Positions 1-9,970 of a stretch of 64,000 bases of DNA are shown one piece after another. Source of the stretch: Thermococcus guaymasensis DSM 11113 (GTDB lineage Archaea > Methanobacteriota_B > Thermococci > Thermococcales > Thermococcaceae). The DNA lies in assembly GCF_000816105.1 (NCBI RefSeq), contig NZ_CP007140.1:124001-188000 (forward strand), read 5' to 3'. Every line of letters starts with the position of its first letter. The first letter of the stretch is position 1. The translations under genes were made by a program, and so were the position numbers. Below the pieces are notes generated by a model. That model searched no databases and was not told the origin of the DNA. It saw nothing but the letters and a program-made list of their open reading frames with translations.

Positions 1-119
1 CCCCCAACTTAATGAGTCTCCAATAGCATAAATAACCCTTGTCGAGGAGACAACAACTGGGCATGTTCTGGTGCGAGACCGTTAAAAGGACTTTCCAAAA
101 CCTTAATCCGGTGGTGGCG

Positions 120-1256
120 ATGTTCTGGCTCAAGACGAGAATCATCGAAGGTAAGGGCTCCATTGAAAAGCTCCGAAAGGAGGCCAAGGAACACGAGAGG
201 GTTCTTATCCTGGCCAGCAACTCGATGAAGAGACACGGCTTCCTGAGCGAGGCTGAGGACTACATTAAAGAGGCAGGGGCGGAGGTTTTCTCAATAACCG
301 GCCTTCCAGCGGAGCCTAGTGTTGAAGCCATAGAGGAGTTCCTGCCGAAGGTCAGGGAGTTCAACCCCGACTTGCTGGTTGCGCTCGGCGGTGGGAGCGT
401 GATAGACACGACGAAGGCCTTGAAGGTCTTTTATGACGCCCCAGAACTTAACTTCGAGGAGATAGCGTTCTTGGACAGGTTTTCAAAGCCTAAGCCCGTT
501 CCAAAGCTGAAGACGAAGCTCATAGCCATTCCCTCGACGAGCGGAGCGGGAAGTGAGGTTTCCGCTGCCAGCGTTCTGAAGAAGGGTGGAATCAAGTACA
601 ACATTGTTACGCCAGAGATAGCGCCAGAGGTGGCTATCCTCGACCCGAGACTGCCGATGACGATGCCGAGGGAAGTTGTGAGGAATTCCGGGTTGGATGT
701 TCTCGTCCACGGAATAGAGGCCTACTCAAGCAGAGTTGCCAACGACTTCAGCGACGCGATGGCAATAAAAGCGATAAAGACCGTTTTCAGCAACCTTGAG
801 AGGAGCCTTGAAGGAGACGAGGAAGCTCGTGAAAAGATGCACTACGCGGCAACGATGGCTGGAATAGCCTTCCTCAACGCGCGCCTCGGCCTGTGCCACG
901 CGATGAGCCACAAGGCGGCGTGGATAGGCCCGCACGGACTGCTGAACGCGATATTCCTTCCCTACGTCATGGAGTTCAACGCAAGCAAAAGCGACTACGC
1001 GAGGAAGCGCTACGACGAGATAGCGAGGGAGCTCGGCCTTAAGGACTGGAGGGCGCTGATCGAGGCCGTTAGGGAGCTCAACGAGAGGACGGGGGTTCCG
1101 AAGCTGAGCGAGCTCGTCGATGAAGAAACCTTCATGGCGAGGCTCGACGAGATGGCGGAGAAAGCCTACCGCGACGGGCTTATAGCCTTCAACCCCGTCG
1201 AAGCGAAGCCAGAAGAGATAAAGGAGCTCTACCTTAGGGCGTTCAAAGGGGAGTGA
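120..1256 (+). CDS. Iron-containing alcohol dehydrogenase
   Basis: Group III (iron-activated) alcohol dehydrogenase, 378 residues, a cytosolic NAD(P)-dependent enzyme that interconverts alcohols and aldehydes or ketones. An LGGGS dinucleotide-binding motif lies near residue 93. The metal-site pattern is visible: D193 and H197 (GLDVLVHGIEAY), then H260, H264 and H272 (HAMSHKAAWIGPHG). The loop between the last ligands is two residues shorter than in E. coli FucO, as I recall that sequence. The ATG at 120 is preferred over the upstream ATG at 39 because GGTGG lies just before it and the protein then begins at the expected place. An A/T-rich TATA-like stretch lies near 82. The true substrate cannot be read from sequence. 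Confidence 0.93.
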   Translation: MFWLKTRIIEGKGSIEKLRKEAKEHERVLILASNSMKRHGFLSEAEDYIKEAGAEVFSITGLPAEPSVEAIEEFLPKVREFNPDLLVALGGGSVIDTTKALKVFYDAPELNFEEIAFLDRFSKPKPVPKLKTKLIAIPSTSGAGSEVSAASVLKKGGIKYNIVTPEIAPEVAILDPRLPMTMPREVVRNSGLDVLVHGIEAYSSRVANDFSDAMAIKAIKTVFSNLERSLEGDEEAREKMHYAATMAGIAFLNARLGLCHAMSHKAAWIGPHGLLNAIFLPYVMEFNASKSDYARKRYDEIARELGLKDWRALIEAVRELNERTGVPKLSELVDEETFMARLDEMAEKAYRDGLIAFNPVEAKPEEIKELYLRAFKGE

Positions 1257-1279
1257 GGAAAAGAAAAGGAACAAACGGA

Positions 1280-2764
1280 CTAAGCAACCTTCACGTCCCT
1301 TTCCCCTTCATTTTCGACCTCGTGTATCCTTCCGCCCTTCATGACCTCTCTGGTCGCGAGGACGAGGAGGGCAAGGAAGAGGTAGATTCCGGCAGAAGTC
1401 CCAAAGAGCACCTCATAGGCCTTCTCCGTCGGGATTTTAATCTGCACGAAGGCCGGCGCTCCCGGCGGGTGGAAGAGAGTGTAGTAGGTGCTCATTACTG
1501 TCCCGGCTATGGCCGGCCCCCAAGTTGAGCCGAAGTTCCTGAAGAGGCTGTTGGCACCTGTCGCGACACCCATGATCCTCGGCGGGACGCTGAAGACGAG
1601 GATGTTTATCAGCGAGATGTTCATGAGGGTAATTCCGGTTCCGACCACTACTATCATCGCGACGTACTGCCACAGTGAGAGGCTGGTGGCGTATTTTGAC
1701 ATGAATGCAAGGCCAGCACTGGCGATGAGGGAGCCGGTAATTGCTATGGGCTTTGCTCCGACCTTTGGCATTATCCTTCCGGCGAGCGGGGCTATTACGA
1801 GCATCACGATGGCCTGTGGGGTCATGAGGAGGCCGCTCTGGAGTATCGTCTTGCCGAAGCCGTAGGGTTCCGGCATCTGGAAGATGTAGGTGTTCGCCTG
1901 GCCCATCATGGATATCCCGAAGGCCGCGAACATTATTCCAACGTTCACTATGGCGGGGTTGCGGGAGGTTATGATGTCAAGCGGGAGGAGCGGGTTCTCC
2001 ACCCTCCTCTCCCAGATACCGAGGAGTACGAAGCCGACTATGGAGACTGCAAAGAGGACGAGCGTTTGAGTCGCCGTCCAGCCGACGTTCGGGGCGCGCG
2101 TTACGGCAACGAGCATCGGCACGACGGCCCAGATCAGGAAGATTACCCCCGGCCAGTCGAGCTTTCCGGGGTTCACATAACGGCTCTCGCGGAGAACCTT
2201 CCAGGCGAGGATGAACATCAGGACTGCGAACGGGGCGGCCGTGTGGTACGTCCACCTCCACCCCCAGTTCTCAGTGACCCAGGCGCCGAGGGGCATGGCT
2301 ATGACCATACCGACTCCAAACATGGCGCTTATCATGCCCTGAACCTGGGGCACCATCTCAGGTGGGAACTCTTCACGGACGAGGGAAAACGCCAGCGGGA
2401 ATATTGCCATTCCAAAGCCCTGAATTGCCCTCGTGAAGAGGAGCCACTCGAAGCTCGGTGCGAAGCCGTTCAGGATGACACCGAACGTGTAGAAGCCCAG
2501 GGCAACGAGGAACATCTTCTTCTTGCCGTACATGTCGCCGAGCTTTCCGAAGAGGGCCACGCTGACCGTTCCAACGAGCAGGTAAATGGTCAGAACCCAG
2601 CTGACGTCGTTGGGATTTATAGCGAACTCCTTCTGTATGGTGGGTAGAGCGGGTGTGAGCATCGCCTCGGTGTACATGACGAGCAGCGGAAGGATGACGA
2701 CGACCAGCATCGCCTTCTTCGCGTAGCTGAGGTCGTAGGTTTCACCGTTCGTCTTGACTTCCAT
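1280..2764 (-). CDS. MFS multidrug-type transporter (DHA2/EmrB-like)
   Basis: Major facilitator protein of about 494 residues with roughly 14 hydrophobic segments, the number usual for the DHA2 (EmrB/QacA) drug:proton antiporters. The loop after the second helix, GKLGDMYGKKKMF, matches the MFS signature G-x-L-x-D-x-x-G-R/K-K. It should sit in the cytoplasmic membrane and export hydrophobic compounds using the proton or sodium gradient. Of four possible starts (TTG, GTG, ATG, ATG) the second ATG is chosen because GGTG lies exactly six bases before it. It converges on the alcohol dehydrogenase and diverges from the TauE-like permease. The substrate is unknown. Confidence 0.93.
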   Translation of the reverse strand: MEVKTNGETYDLSYAKKAMLVVVILPLLVMYTEAMLTPALPTIQKEFAINPNDVSWVLTIYLLVGTVSVALFGKLGDMYGKKKMFLVALGFYTFGVILNGFAPSFEWLLFTRAIQGFGMAIFPLAFSLVREEFPPEMVPQVQGMISAMFGVGMVIAMPLGAWVTENWGWRWTYHTAAPFAVLMFILAWKVLRESRYVNPGKLDWPGVIFLIWAVVPMLVAVTRAPNVGWTATQTLVLFAVSIVGFVLLGIWERRVENPLLPLDIITSRNPAIVNVGIMFAAFGISMMGQANTYIFQMPEPYGFGKTILQSGLLMTPQAIVMLVIAPLAGRIMPKVGAKPIAITGSLIASAGLAFMSKYATSLSLWQYVAMIVVVGTGITLMNISLINILVFSVPPRIMGVATGANSLFRNFGSTWGPAIAGTVMSTYYTLFHPPGAPAFVQIKIPTEKAYEVLFGTSAGIYLFLALLVLATREVMKGGRIHEVENEGERDVKVA

Positions 2765-2870
2765 TTTCATCACCAACGTGTCGAACGATATATCGCTTTA
2801 TAAAGTTAACGGTGAAGACCTCCTATTGCTATGTGCAAACCGTTTAATACTTTCCAGCTTAGATGCAACC

Positions 2871-3596
2871 ATGGAAGAACTACTCATAATTCCGCTCGCA
2901 CTCTTTGGAGGTTTCATCGGCTCGCTGATGAGCGGGGGTAGTCTAATCGTCTTCTTCATCTTAACCTCCCTCGGCCTGCCGGTTAAAGTTGCAGTGGGCA
3001 CGCTCAAAATGGTGATAGCCGGCCTTACCTTCGTGTCAACTCTCACCTACTACCGCGAGGGCGTTCTTGAGCTGAGACGAGCTTTTCTTCTAACGGCTTC
3101 TGCCCTCCTAGGGGCGTACCTTGGGAGCCTGCTGCTCCTCAGCGTTCCGGACTGGCTCGCAAAAATTCTGGTGGTGCTGACCTTAACGGCCGGGCTCTAC
3201 TTCACGCTGAGGGGAGAGAGCGGGAAGGAAAGACCTCTGAAAAGCATCTATCTTGAGATCCCGGTTGGTCTGGCCCTCGGCCTCTACATCGGCATTCTGG
3301 GCGAGGCCTCAACGCTCGTTGTCATCTCCGCGCTCGGCCTCTTCTTCAGGCTCGACCTCCTCAGCGCCAACGCTACAGCGAAGCTACTCATCTTTGCCAC
3401 AAACACGGTCGCTTTTCTCAGCTATGCATCCAGAGGGGCCGTTGATTATTCCCTCGGCGTTATGATCATGGTTCCCGTCATGATAGGCTCATGGCTGGGG
3501 GCCAAAGTCGCGGTGAAACTCGACCCGAGAATGCTACGGGCGGTGTTCTTCATTCTGGTGACCCTTACCATCCTCAACCTGCTGGGCTGGAGCTAG
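2871..3596 (+). CDS. TauE/SafE (TSUP) family permease
   Basis: Integral membrane protein of 241 residues with about 7 or 8 hydrophobic segments and the glycine-rich N-terminal repeat (GGFIGSLMSGG) typical of TSUP permeases, which move sulfite, sulfonates or other small organic anions. No ribosome binding site precedes the ATG at 2871. Instead a TATA-like TTTAATAC lies at 2842-2849, so the transcript is probably leaderless. Longer upstream in-frame codons (from 2754) would overlap the divergent transporter start and encode no membrane segment, so they are rejected. The substrate is unknown. Confidence 0.88.
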   Translation: MEELLIIPLALFGGFIGSLMSGGSLIVFFILTSLGLPVKVAVGTLKMVIAGLTFVSTLTYYREGVLELRRAFLLTASALLGAYLGSLLLLSVPDWLAKILVVLTLTAGLYFTLRGESGKERPLKSIYLEIPVGLALGLYIGILGEASTLVVISALGLFFRLDLLSANATAKLLIFATNTVAFLSYASRGAVDYSLGVMIMVPVMIGSWLGAKVAVKLDPRMLRAVFFILVTLTILNLLGWS

Positions 3597-3642
3597 CCAC
3601 CCAAAGGTTAGTGTTATAAACATCCTCTTAGGGAGTCCAAAT

Positions 3643-6414
3643 ATGCACCTCCTCCTCAGGAAAGCCATCAAAGAGCGCTTTGGGAAGCTCAACAGGCTCC
3701 AGCAGGACGCTTTTAGAGAGGTTAGCTCGGGGAAGAGCGTTTTGATTATCGCCCCAACTGGTTCCGGAAAGACCGAGGCGGCCGTCCTGCCGGTTTTCAA
3801 CGAGATTCTTGAGGAGGGGCTCAAACCTATCTCGGCGCTCTACATAGCTCCCCTAAAAGCCCTCAACAGGGATCTGCTTGAGAGGCTCGAATGGTGGGGA
3901 AAGAAGCTGGGGATAACGGTCGAGGTCAGACACGGTGACACTTCGGCATACAAAAAGGCGAGGCAGACGAGGAACCCGCCCCAGATGCTAATAATCACCC
4001 CTGAAACTCTTGGCGTCATTCTGACCGTTAAATCGCTCAGGAAGCACCTTGAAAATGTGAAATTTGTAATCGTGGACGAGATAGCCGAGCTTGTGGACAA
4101 CAAGCGCGGGGCGCAGCTCCTCCTCAACCTTGAGCGCCTGGCCGAGATAGCCGACTTCAGAAGGATAGGTATGACTGCAACGGTGGGCAACGAGGACGAG
4201 GTGAGGGAGTGGCTGAAGGCGGACGTCATAGTCAAGCCGAGCTGGAAGAAGAGCTACCGCTTCCACGTGCTCTATCCAAAGCCTACTGAAAAGGACATGG
4301 AGCTGGCCAGAGAACTGAGTCTCTCGCCGGAGATAGCGGCGAGGCTCAGACTTTTGTGGGAGATAGTCGAGGAGCACGGAAAGGCACTCATATTCACCAA
4401 CACGCGCCAGTTCGCGGAGATTCTAGCGCACCGCCTCAAGGCCTGGGGGAAGCCGGTGGAGGTTCACCACGGCTCGCTCTCGAAGGAGGCGCGCGTTAAG
4501 GCGGAGAGGGCGCTGAAGGAGGGTAAAATCAGGGCGCTGATATGCACCTCTTCAATGGAGCTGGGAATAGACATAGGCGATGTGGACGTCGTAATCCAGT
4601 ACATGAGCCCGAGACAGGTGAACAGGCTCGTCCAGCGCGTCGGGAGGGCGAAGCACAGGATTGGCGAAGTCAGCGAGGGCTACATAATAGCGACCAACGT
4701 CGAGGACTATCTCCAGAGCCTTGTCATAGCTAAGCACGCGCTTGAGGGCCGTTTTGAAGCTGTTGAGCCAATCGGTGGACTGGACGTTCTGGCTCACTTT
4801 GTTGTAGGCCTGCTCATCGAGTATAAAAGACTGCCCCGCGAGAGGCCCTACGAGATAGCGAAGCGAGCGTACGTTTACAGGGACTTGAGCTGGAAAGACT
4901 ACCTGGATGTTCTGGGGGTTCTTGAGGACGCACGGCTCGTAGGCTACGACGAGGAGAAAAACCTCCTCTACCTGAGGAGGGGGGCCTTCCAGTACTACTA
5001 CGAGAACCTCTCGACGATTCCGGACGAGGTTTCGTGGAGGGTCTTTGACACCGGAAGCGGGCACGTCATAGGCAGGCTGGACGAGAGCTTTGTGATGGAT
5101 CTGGACGAGGGCATGGACTTCGTAATGAACGGACGGAGCTGGATAGTGCTCAAAATAGACGACGAGGCGAGGCTTCTGAAGGTGCGCGAGAGCAGGAGCC
5201 TTGAGAGCGCGATACCGAGCTGGGAGGGCGAGATGATTCCCGTTCCGTTCAGCGTTGCCCTCGACGTCGGCAGGCTGAAGAGGGAGCTAAGCTTCGACTT
5301 CGAGAAGGCGAAGGGGCTTTTGGAGGGGGTCGAGTTCAGCGAGGAGGAGCTGAGGAGGGCCTTTGAGGAGATAAAAGGCGAGCCGTTTTCGACTGACAGG
5401 GATATAGTAGTGGAGAGCACCCCCAAGGCGCTCGTCATACACGCCGATTTCGGGAACAGGGCCAACGAAGCCCTCGGACGGCTGGTTCACTCGTTCCTGA
5501 TTCTGCGCTACGGGAGGGTTTTCTCCGTCCGCTCACAGGCCCACGCGATAGTATTCAAGACGCCGTTCCAGCTGAACCCGGAGGAGGTGAAGGGCTACCT
5601 CTACCAGGAGCCGGAGAGCCTGGAGTTCATCGTTTCCCGCGCCATGAGGGACTCGCACGCCTACCGCTGGAGAATGCTTAACGTGGCGAAGCGGTTTGGG
5701 GCCCTGAGGAAGGATGCGAGGATAAGGAAGGTGGAGAGGCTCTTCGAGGACACGGTGATTGAGAGGGAAACCCTCAGCGAGCTGTACCACGACAAGGTGG
5801 ACGTTAGGAAGGGGGAGCTGGTCCTTGAGATGCTCAAGAGGGGCACGATGAGGGTGAAGACCGAGCTTAGGAGGGAGCCGTCAACGCTGGCCAGGCTCAA
5901 CATGACCGTTGGCGGTGAGTTCCTGCTCTCCGGCGTCCTGGAGAGGGACGAGATACTGGAGCTGTTCAGGAAGAGACTGCTCGAGCATGAGGTCGTCTTA
6001 GTCTGCACCAACTGCGGCTGGAACTCGAAGACGAAGGTTGTAAGGCTCCAAAACGTAAAGCTGAGGCAGTGCCCGCGCTGCGGCTCGAAGATGCTGGCTG
6101 TGGCTCATCCCATCGATGCCGAAGAGTTCCTCCCGGTGCTTGAGAAGGTTCGCCACGGGAAGCCGCTGGAGCGGAAGGAGGAGAGAACCTACAGGAAGCT
6201 CCTGAAGGCCGCTGATTTGGTCGATACCTACGGCTTTGAGGCGGTCTTAGCCCTGGCGAGCTATGGGACTGGCCCAGACACTGCGGCAAGGATTTTGGCC
6301 CAGTACAAAGGAGACGCCCTGCTCGTCGCCCTCATGGAGAGGGAGCGGCAGTTCATAAGGACGAGGCGGTTCTGGGTTGATAGGAAGGAGGAAAACAGAG
6401 AAGAGAATCAATGA
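3643..6414 (+). CDS. Lhr-family superfamily 2 ATP-dependent helicase
   Basis: Large helicase of 923 residues, the usual size for archaeal Lhr proteins (large helicase-related, SF2). In order: RecA-like domain 1 with motif I (APTGSGKTE, near residue 38), motif II as VDEIAEL instead of DEAH/DEVH, motif III-like MTAT; RecA-like domain 2 with QRVGRAKH (motif VI); a winged-helix and Lhr core; and near residue 787 a C-terminal CxxC...CxxC zinc site (CTNCGW, CPRCGS). Lhr enzymes unwind DNA or DNA/RNA hybrids and are linked to replication-coupled repair. TATA (GTTATAAAC near 3613) is about 25 bases before the ATG, so the message is probably leaderless. Which of the aLhr subgroups it belongs to is not settled here. 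Confidence 0.93.
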   Translation: MHLLLRKAIKERFGKLNRLQQDAFREVSSGKSVLIIAPTGSGKTEAAVLPVFNEILEEGLKPISALYIAPLKALNRDLLERLEWWGKKLGITVEVRHGDTSAYKKARQTRNPPQMLIITPETLGVILTVKSLRKHLENVKFVIVDEIAELVDNKRGAQLLLNLERLAEIADFRRIGMTATVGNEDEVREWLKADVIVKPSWKKSYRFHVLYPKPTEKDMELARELSLSPEIAARLRLLWEIVEEHGKALIFTNTRQFAEILAHRLKAWGKPVEVHHGSLSKEARVKAERALKEGKIRALICTSSMELGIDIGDVDVVIQYMSPRQVNRLVQRVGRAKHRIGEVSEGYIIATNVEDYLQSLVIAKHALEGRFEAVEPIGGLDVLAHFVVGLLIEYKRLPRERPYEIAKRAYVYRDLSWKDYLDVLGVLEDARLVGYDEEKNLLYLRRGAFQYYYENLSTIPDEVSWRVFDTGSGHVIGRLDESFVMDLDEGMDFVMNGRSWIVLKIDDEARLLKVRESRSLESAIPSWEGEMIPVPFSVALDVGRLKRELSFDFEKAKGLLEGVEFSEEELRRAFEEIKGEPFSTDRDIVVESTPKALVIHADFGNRANEALGRLVHSFLILRYGRVFSVRSQAHAIVFKTPFQLNPEEVKGYLYQEPESLEFIVSRAMRDSHAYRWRMLNVAKRFGALRKDARIRKVERLFEDTVIERETLSELYHDKVDVRKGELVLEMLKRGTMRVKTELRREPSTLARLNMTVGGEFLLSGVLERDEILELFRKRLLEHEVVLVCTNCGWNSKTKVVRLQNVKLRQCPRCGSKMLAVAHPIDAEEFLPVLEKVRHGKPLERKEERTYRKLLKAADLVDTYGFEAVLALASYGTGPDTAARILAQYKGDALLVALMERERQFIRTRRFWVDRKEENREENQ

Positions 6415-6473
6415 ATTACCAGTATCAAAAGTTATTTAAGTATCGCCCCAATACTTGTATAGGGGTGTTTACG

Positions 6474-7547
6474 TTGTTCAGTACACGGCCTGTAAGGGAA
6501 GAAGAAGAGCTGTTTGGCAAAGCACATAAAAGAGCCATTGAGACGCTCTGGGAAGCTACGCAGGACGGGGAGTTTGTGGCAGTTCTCGGACCCAGAAGAG
6601 TGGGAAAGACCAGCGTCATAAATGTTTTCCTGAACAAATACGGTTCAAGATTTTACTATCTGTACTACGACCTTGCCTTTGGGATGGGGCGAGAAGCGAT
6701 AAGCTACACCGAGCTGACACCGGTCAAACTCAGAGTTCCCCAGAGGAAACTCGAGTATTCGGCTTTATTGAACTTGGGTATCGTGAAAATGGATGTCCGT
6801 CCGAGGAACATCGTGGAGTTCCAGAACGCGTTTTTGGGCCTCTTAAGGTTTCTAAACGAAAAGGGGGCAAAAACCCTAATCGTTTTTGATGAAGCCCAAG
6901 TTCTTCCAAGGTTCACGCCCCTGAACACGCTCGGATTACTCCAGACGATCTCAGACTCATTCGAAAATATTTCCGTTGTTCTCACGGGTTCAATGCCCGG
7001 ACTCCTCGAAAGGATGATAAACCCAAGCGGGGAGAAGCCTTTCTTCGCCAGGTATGTGGAGAGAATCAACATAGAACGCTGGAATACCGAAGAAGGTTTT
7101 GAGTATCTAAGACGGGGCCTGCCCAACGTTGAACCGGAGGAGCTGAGGGAAGCCGTCACTGAACTCTCGGGGGTTCCTGGATTTCTCGCGTACTACGGGA
7201 AACTGAGAACAAAAGGCCTTTCCCATCTCCGTGCCCTTGAGGAGACCACGAACTACGCAGTCAGGCTTTGGAGTGAAGACCTGAGGAACTTTATCCGGAT
7301 ATACCACTCTCCAGGCTATATCGTCGCGCTCAAGAGGGTTGCCAAGGGGCCTTCATCGGGGACGAGCACGGAGGAGATAATAACCGAGGTAAAGGCAGTC
7401 CTCGGGCTCTCGGAGGTGAGAATAAAGAACATACTACGAAACCTTGTGGATGCGGGTTTGCTTCTCCGCCCAAGGAGGGGTCGTTACGTAATTCCCGAAA
7501 GGCCCCTCAGAAAGGCCGTTCTCAGATTCAACCTCCGAACCTTTTAA
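6474..7547 (+). CDS. Archaeal P-loop ATPase (PF01637 type) with winged helix
   Basis: STAND-like archaeal ATPase of about 357 residues. Walker A is GPRRVGKTS; Walker B is LIVFDEAQVL; VVLTGSMPGLL fits sensor 1. The last 100 residues look like a winged-helix domain (EVRIKNILRNLVDAGLL). Unlike its two neighbours at 8.6 and 10.3 kb it has no DUF234-like C-terminal domain. The start is taken as TTG 6474: GGGGTG lies six bases before it, and a TATA-like TTATTTAAG at 6432 would otherwise be inside the gene. The family is widespread in archaea and poorly understood; roles in mobile-element control have been suggested. The 3' end overlaps the opposite-strand gene by about 20 bases. Confidence 0.85.
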   Translation: MFSTRPVREEEELFGKAHKRAIETLWEATQDGEFVAVLGPRRVGKTSVINVFLNKYGSRFYYLYYDLAFGMGREAISYTELTPVKLRVPQRKLEYSALLNLGIVKMDVRPRNIVEFQNAFLGLLRFLNEKGAKTLIVFDEAQVLPRFTPLNTLGLLQTISDSFENISVVLTGSMPGLLERMINPSGEKPFFARYVERINIERWNTEEGFEYLRRGLPNVEPEELREAVTELSGVPGFLAYYGKLRTKGLSHLRALEETTNYAVRLWSEDLRNFIRIYHSPGYIVALKRVAKGPSSGTSTEEIITEVKAVLGLSEVRIKNILRNLVDAGLLLRPRRGRYVIPERPLRKAVLRFNLRTF

Positions 7548-8538
7548 TCCCCTCCGCCTCTCCCTTCTGAACGAGCCTCAGCAGTTTGACCGCGTGGAAG
7601 AGGGCCTCGGCATCTTCTTCCTCGATGAAACGATCTATCATCTTCAAGAGCTCTTTCTCGGCCTTTTCATGGCCTTCTCCGAGAAGTCCGAGAACTCAAG
7701 GGCCTTCGCTATCGAGAGAACCTCAGGCGGGATTCCCCCCTCAACGCCCTTCCTCGCTTTGGAGCCCTTCGGCTCTACCTTCTTTCCGCTGATCTCCGCC
7801 AAGAACTGCCTGAACTCTTCCAGTTCCGGCTCTATGTCGATGCCCGCATTCCGGAGGATCTGGAACGGGTCGTCTGCAGCTCCAGAAACAGCACGTGATG
7901 TTGCCTTCAGGTGCTTTAGGCTTTCTACTGTGGGAATCATCTTGTCGAGCACTTTAGCAGATTTCTGGATTGCCCTTACAATTACATCTTTTGTCGTATC
8001 CCTGTTTATGGGCGCGGTCCCGTATTGTTCCAGGTAGTCCAAAACGTATTCTGCAAATTCTGCTGGGTTTTTCTTGAGTTCTTCCCAGCCCTTTCCCAGG
8101 TCTGTCCAATCGTATAGCGCATCACCGATGGCATCTCCGATAGAAGAAGAACTCTTTCCCATGTGGTGAACAAGGGCCAGCGTCAGAAAACCGTGGAGCA
8201 ACGGGAGGTGAACGGCTTTTGGATTATACTCGTCACTATTTTTTTGTGATAGGGGTGTTTGTGGATCCCCTTAATATATATCCGTCTGCCTGCTTTTCTG
8301 CAGAAAGGGCCTTTGCAACCCTCTTGTATGATCCGTCGGGGCTTGCTCGGGCGAGGATCTTCAGGAAACCAATTGACGGGCTGAGATACGTGTACGCGAT
8401 GTATTTAACGTTCTCCTTCGGAAGTCCGTACTTCTTTGCGAACTCTTCCAGCTCTTCATCCCATGTTTTCTTCTTTGGTTTCTCCCCTTTCTTCTTCCCT
8501 CCGAAGATGAACATCCCTGCCACTGCCAGAAGCGACAA
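7528..8538 (-). pseudogene. Membrane-anchored protein broken by two frameshifts
   Basis: Three open segments in two frames form one gene of about 336 codons. Segment 1 starts at TTG 8538 (GGTG six bases before) with a short hydrophobic anchor ending AGMFIFGGKK. Its frame runs into a stop just after an A7 run (8241-8247); skipping one A continues it without a stop (SDEYNPKAVHLPLL) into segment 2. Near 7650-7695 a second shift, needing one extra base, leads into segment 3 (HEKAEKELLKMIDRFIEEED), which ends at 7528. Both its ends match the small gene at 9965-10288, which fixes the reading. No known domain is recognised. Either the gene is decaying, or these are homopolymer read errors; one of the two shifts lies in a homopolymer. 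Confidence 0.72.
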
Positions 8539-8620
8539 CCTCACCACCTCTCAAACTTCGACGGAATAAGAGAAAAGGTTTTCGAAACCGTTAAATAGTT
8601 GCAGTGCGATTAGTCTAATC

Positions 8621-9970
8621 ATGATGCAACAATTCGTCAACAGGAGGAGCCAGCTCGATGCCCTCAGGAGGGCCTTTGAGGGCGACAAAGCGGAGCTGAT
8701 AGTGGTTTACGGGAGGAGAAGGGTTGGGAAGACGGCGCTCGTCCTGAAGGCCGCCGAAGGGTTCAGGCACGTCTACTTCCTCGCGGACGAGAGGAGCGAA
8801 GCGGAGAACCTCGCGGAGTTCAGGAGGAAGGTGGCACAATTCCTGGGCGATGAGGTAGTTGCCCGCTCCGACCTCGGCTGGGTCGAGCTGTTCCGTCTCA
8901 TCGCGGAGCGTGGAAATGGAGTTGTCGTGATAGACGAGCTCCCCTACCTCGTTGAAGGAAACCCGGCTTTCCCCTCGGTTCTCCAGAAGGCATGGGATTT
9001 GCATCTCCAGAACTCGAAGGTCAAGCTCGTTCTCGTCGGCTCGTCAATCGGCATGATGGAGAGGCTCCTCGGCCACAAGAGCCCCCTCTACGGCAGGAGG
9101 ACGATGCAAATTGACCTCAAGCCCCTCAGGTACTGGCACGTTCCGGAGTTCCTGCCCGGCTACTCCCCCGAGGACTGGATGAGGGTTTACGGCGTTGCCG
9201 ACGGGATACCCCTCTACCTGAAGCAGTTCGACGGTAGTTCATCGTTCTGGGAGAACGTCGAGAAGCTGTTCCTCAGAAAGGAGAGCCCCCTCTACACCGA
9301 GGCGGAGTTCCTTCTCAGACAGGAGTTCAGGGAGCCGGCGCGGTACTTCTCGATACTGAAGGCGATAGCCTTTGGGAAGACGAGCTTCGGGGAGATAGTG
9401 AACTTCACTGGCTTTGACAGGGGGACAGTTTCGCGCTACCTCGACAACCTCGCCAGAATAAGGGTGATAGCCAAGGTTCACCCGGCGTTCGAGCCCGAGA
9501 AGAGGAGGAACACCCGCTACGAGTTCGCCGATAATTACTTCCGCTTCTGGTTCCGCTTCGTCTATCCGAACAGAGAGAGGATTGAGCGGGAGCTCTACAC
9601 CGAGGTTCTGAAGGACGTTAAGGCGAACTTCGACCACTACATGGGGCATGTGTTTGAGAGGGCCGCTGAGGATTTCCTGTGGCGGAGGTTCGCCTTCGAG
9701 CGGGGCGGAAGGTGGTGGCGCAGGGGAGAAGAGGTTGACTTCGTGGGCGTGAAGAACGGAACCGCGTACTTCTTCGAGGTCAAGTGGAGTAATTTAGACC
9801 ATCGGGAGGCCCTCAGAGTTCTTAAAAGGCTTGAGGAAAAGGCCGAGAACGTCAGAACCGGGGCAAAGAAAAGGTGCTTCGGCATCGTTGCAAGGGCCGT
9901 AGAGGACAAGGAAAGGCTTGAGGAGAGTGGCTTCCTCGTCTTCGAGCTCGATAACCTGTTCGCCCTATAG
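8621..9970 (+). CDS. Archaeal ATPase with C-terminal DUF234 nuclease-like domain
   Basis: Protein of 449 residues. N-terminal P-loop ATPase: Walker A YGRRRVGKTAL near residue 32, Walker B VVVIDELPYL, sensor VLVGSSIGMME. Middle winged helix (TGFDRGTVSRYLDNL). C-terminal DUF234-type region with GRWWRRGEEVDFVG...YFFEVKW, which has the D-x(n)-E-x-K spacing of the PD-(D/E)XK nuclease fold. No ribosome binding site is seen before ATG 8621, but CCGTTAAATAG near 8588 gives a TATA about 25 to 30 bases upstream, so the transcript is probably leaderless. It is paralogous to the ATPase at 10301-11692 and diverges from the broken membrane gene. The biological role of the family is not established. Confidence 0.88.
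   Translation: MMQQFVNRRSQLDALRRAFEGDKAELIVVYGRRRVGKTALVLKAAEGFRHVYFLADERSEAENLAEFRRKVAQFLGDEVVARSDLGWVELFRLIAERGNGVVVIDELPYLVEGNPAFPSVLQKAWDLHLQNSKVKLVLVGSSIGMMERLLGHKSPLYGRRTMQIDLKPLRYWHVPEFLPGYSPEDWMRVYGVADGIPLYLKQFDGSSSFWENVEKLFLRKESPLYTEAEFLLRQEFREPARYFSILKAIAFGKTSFGEIVNFTGFDRGTVSRYLDNLARIRVIAKVHPAFEPEKRRNTRYEFADNYFRFWFRFVYPNRERIERELYTEVLKDVKANFDHYMGHVFERAAEDFLWRRFAFERGGRWWRRGEEVDFVGVKNGTAYFFEVKWSNLDHREALRVLKRLEEKAENVRTGAKKRCFGIVARAVEDKERLEESGFLVFELDNLFAL

Noticed and set aside
726-1274. Minus-strand 182-codon frame opposite the alcohol dehydrogenase
   Set aside because: Shadow of a well-supported gene; no initiation signal and no recognisable protein pattern.
1253-2647. Plus-strand frames opposite the MFS transporter (for example 1253-1528, 2066-2647)
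   Set aside because: Mirror frames of a clear 14-span gene with odd composition rich in Arg, Gly and His; no binding sites.
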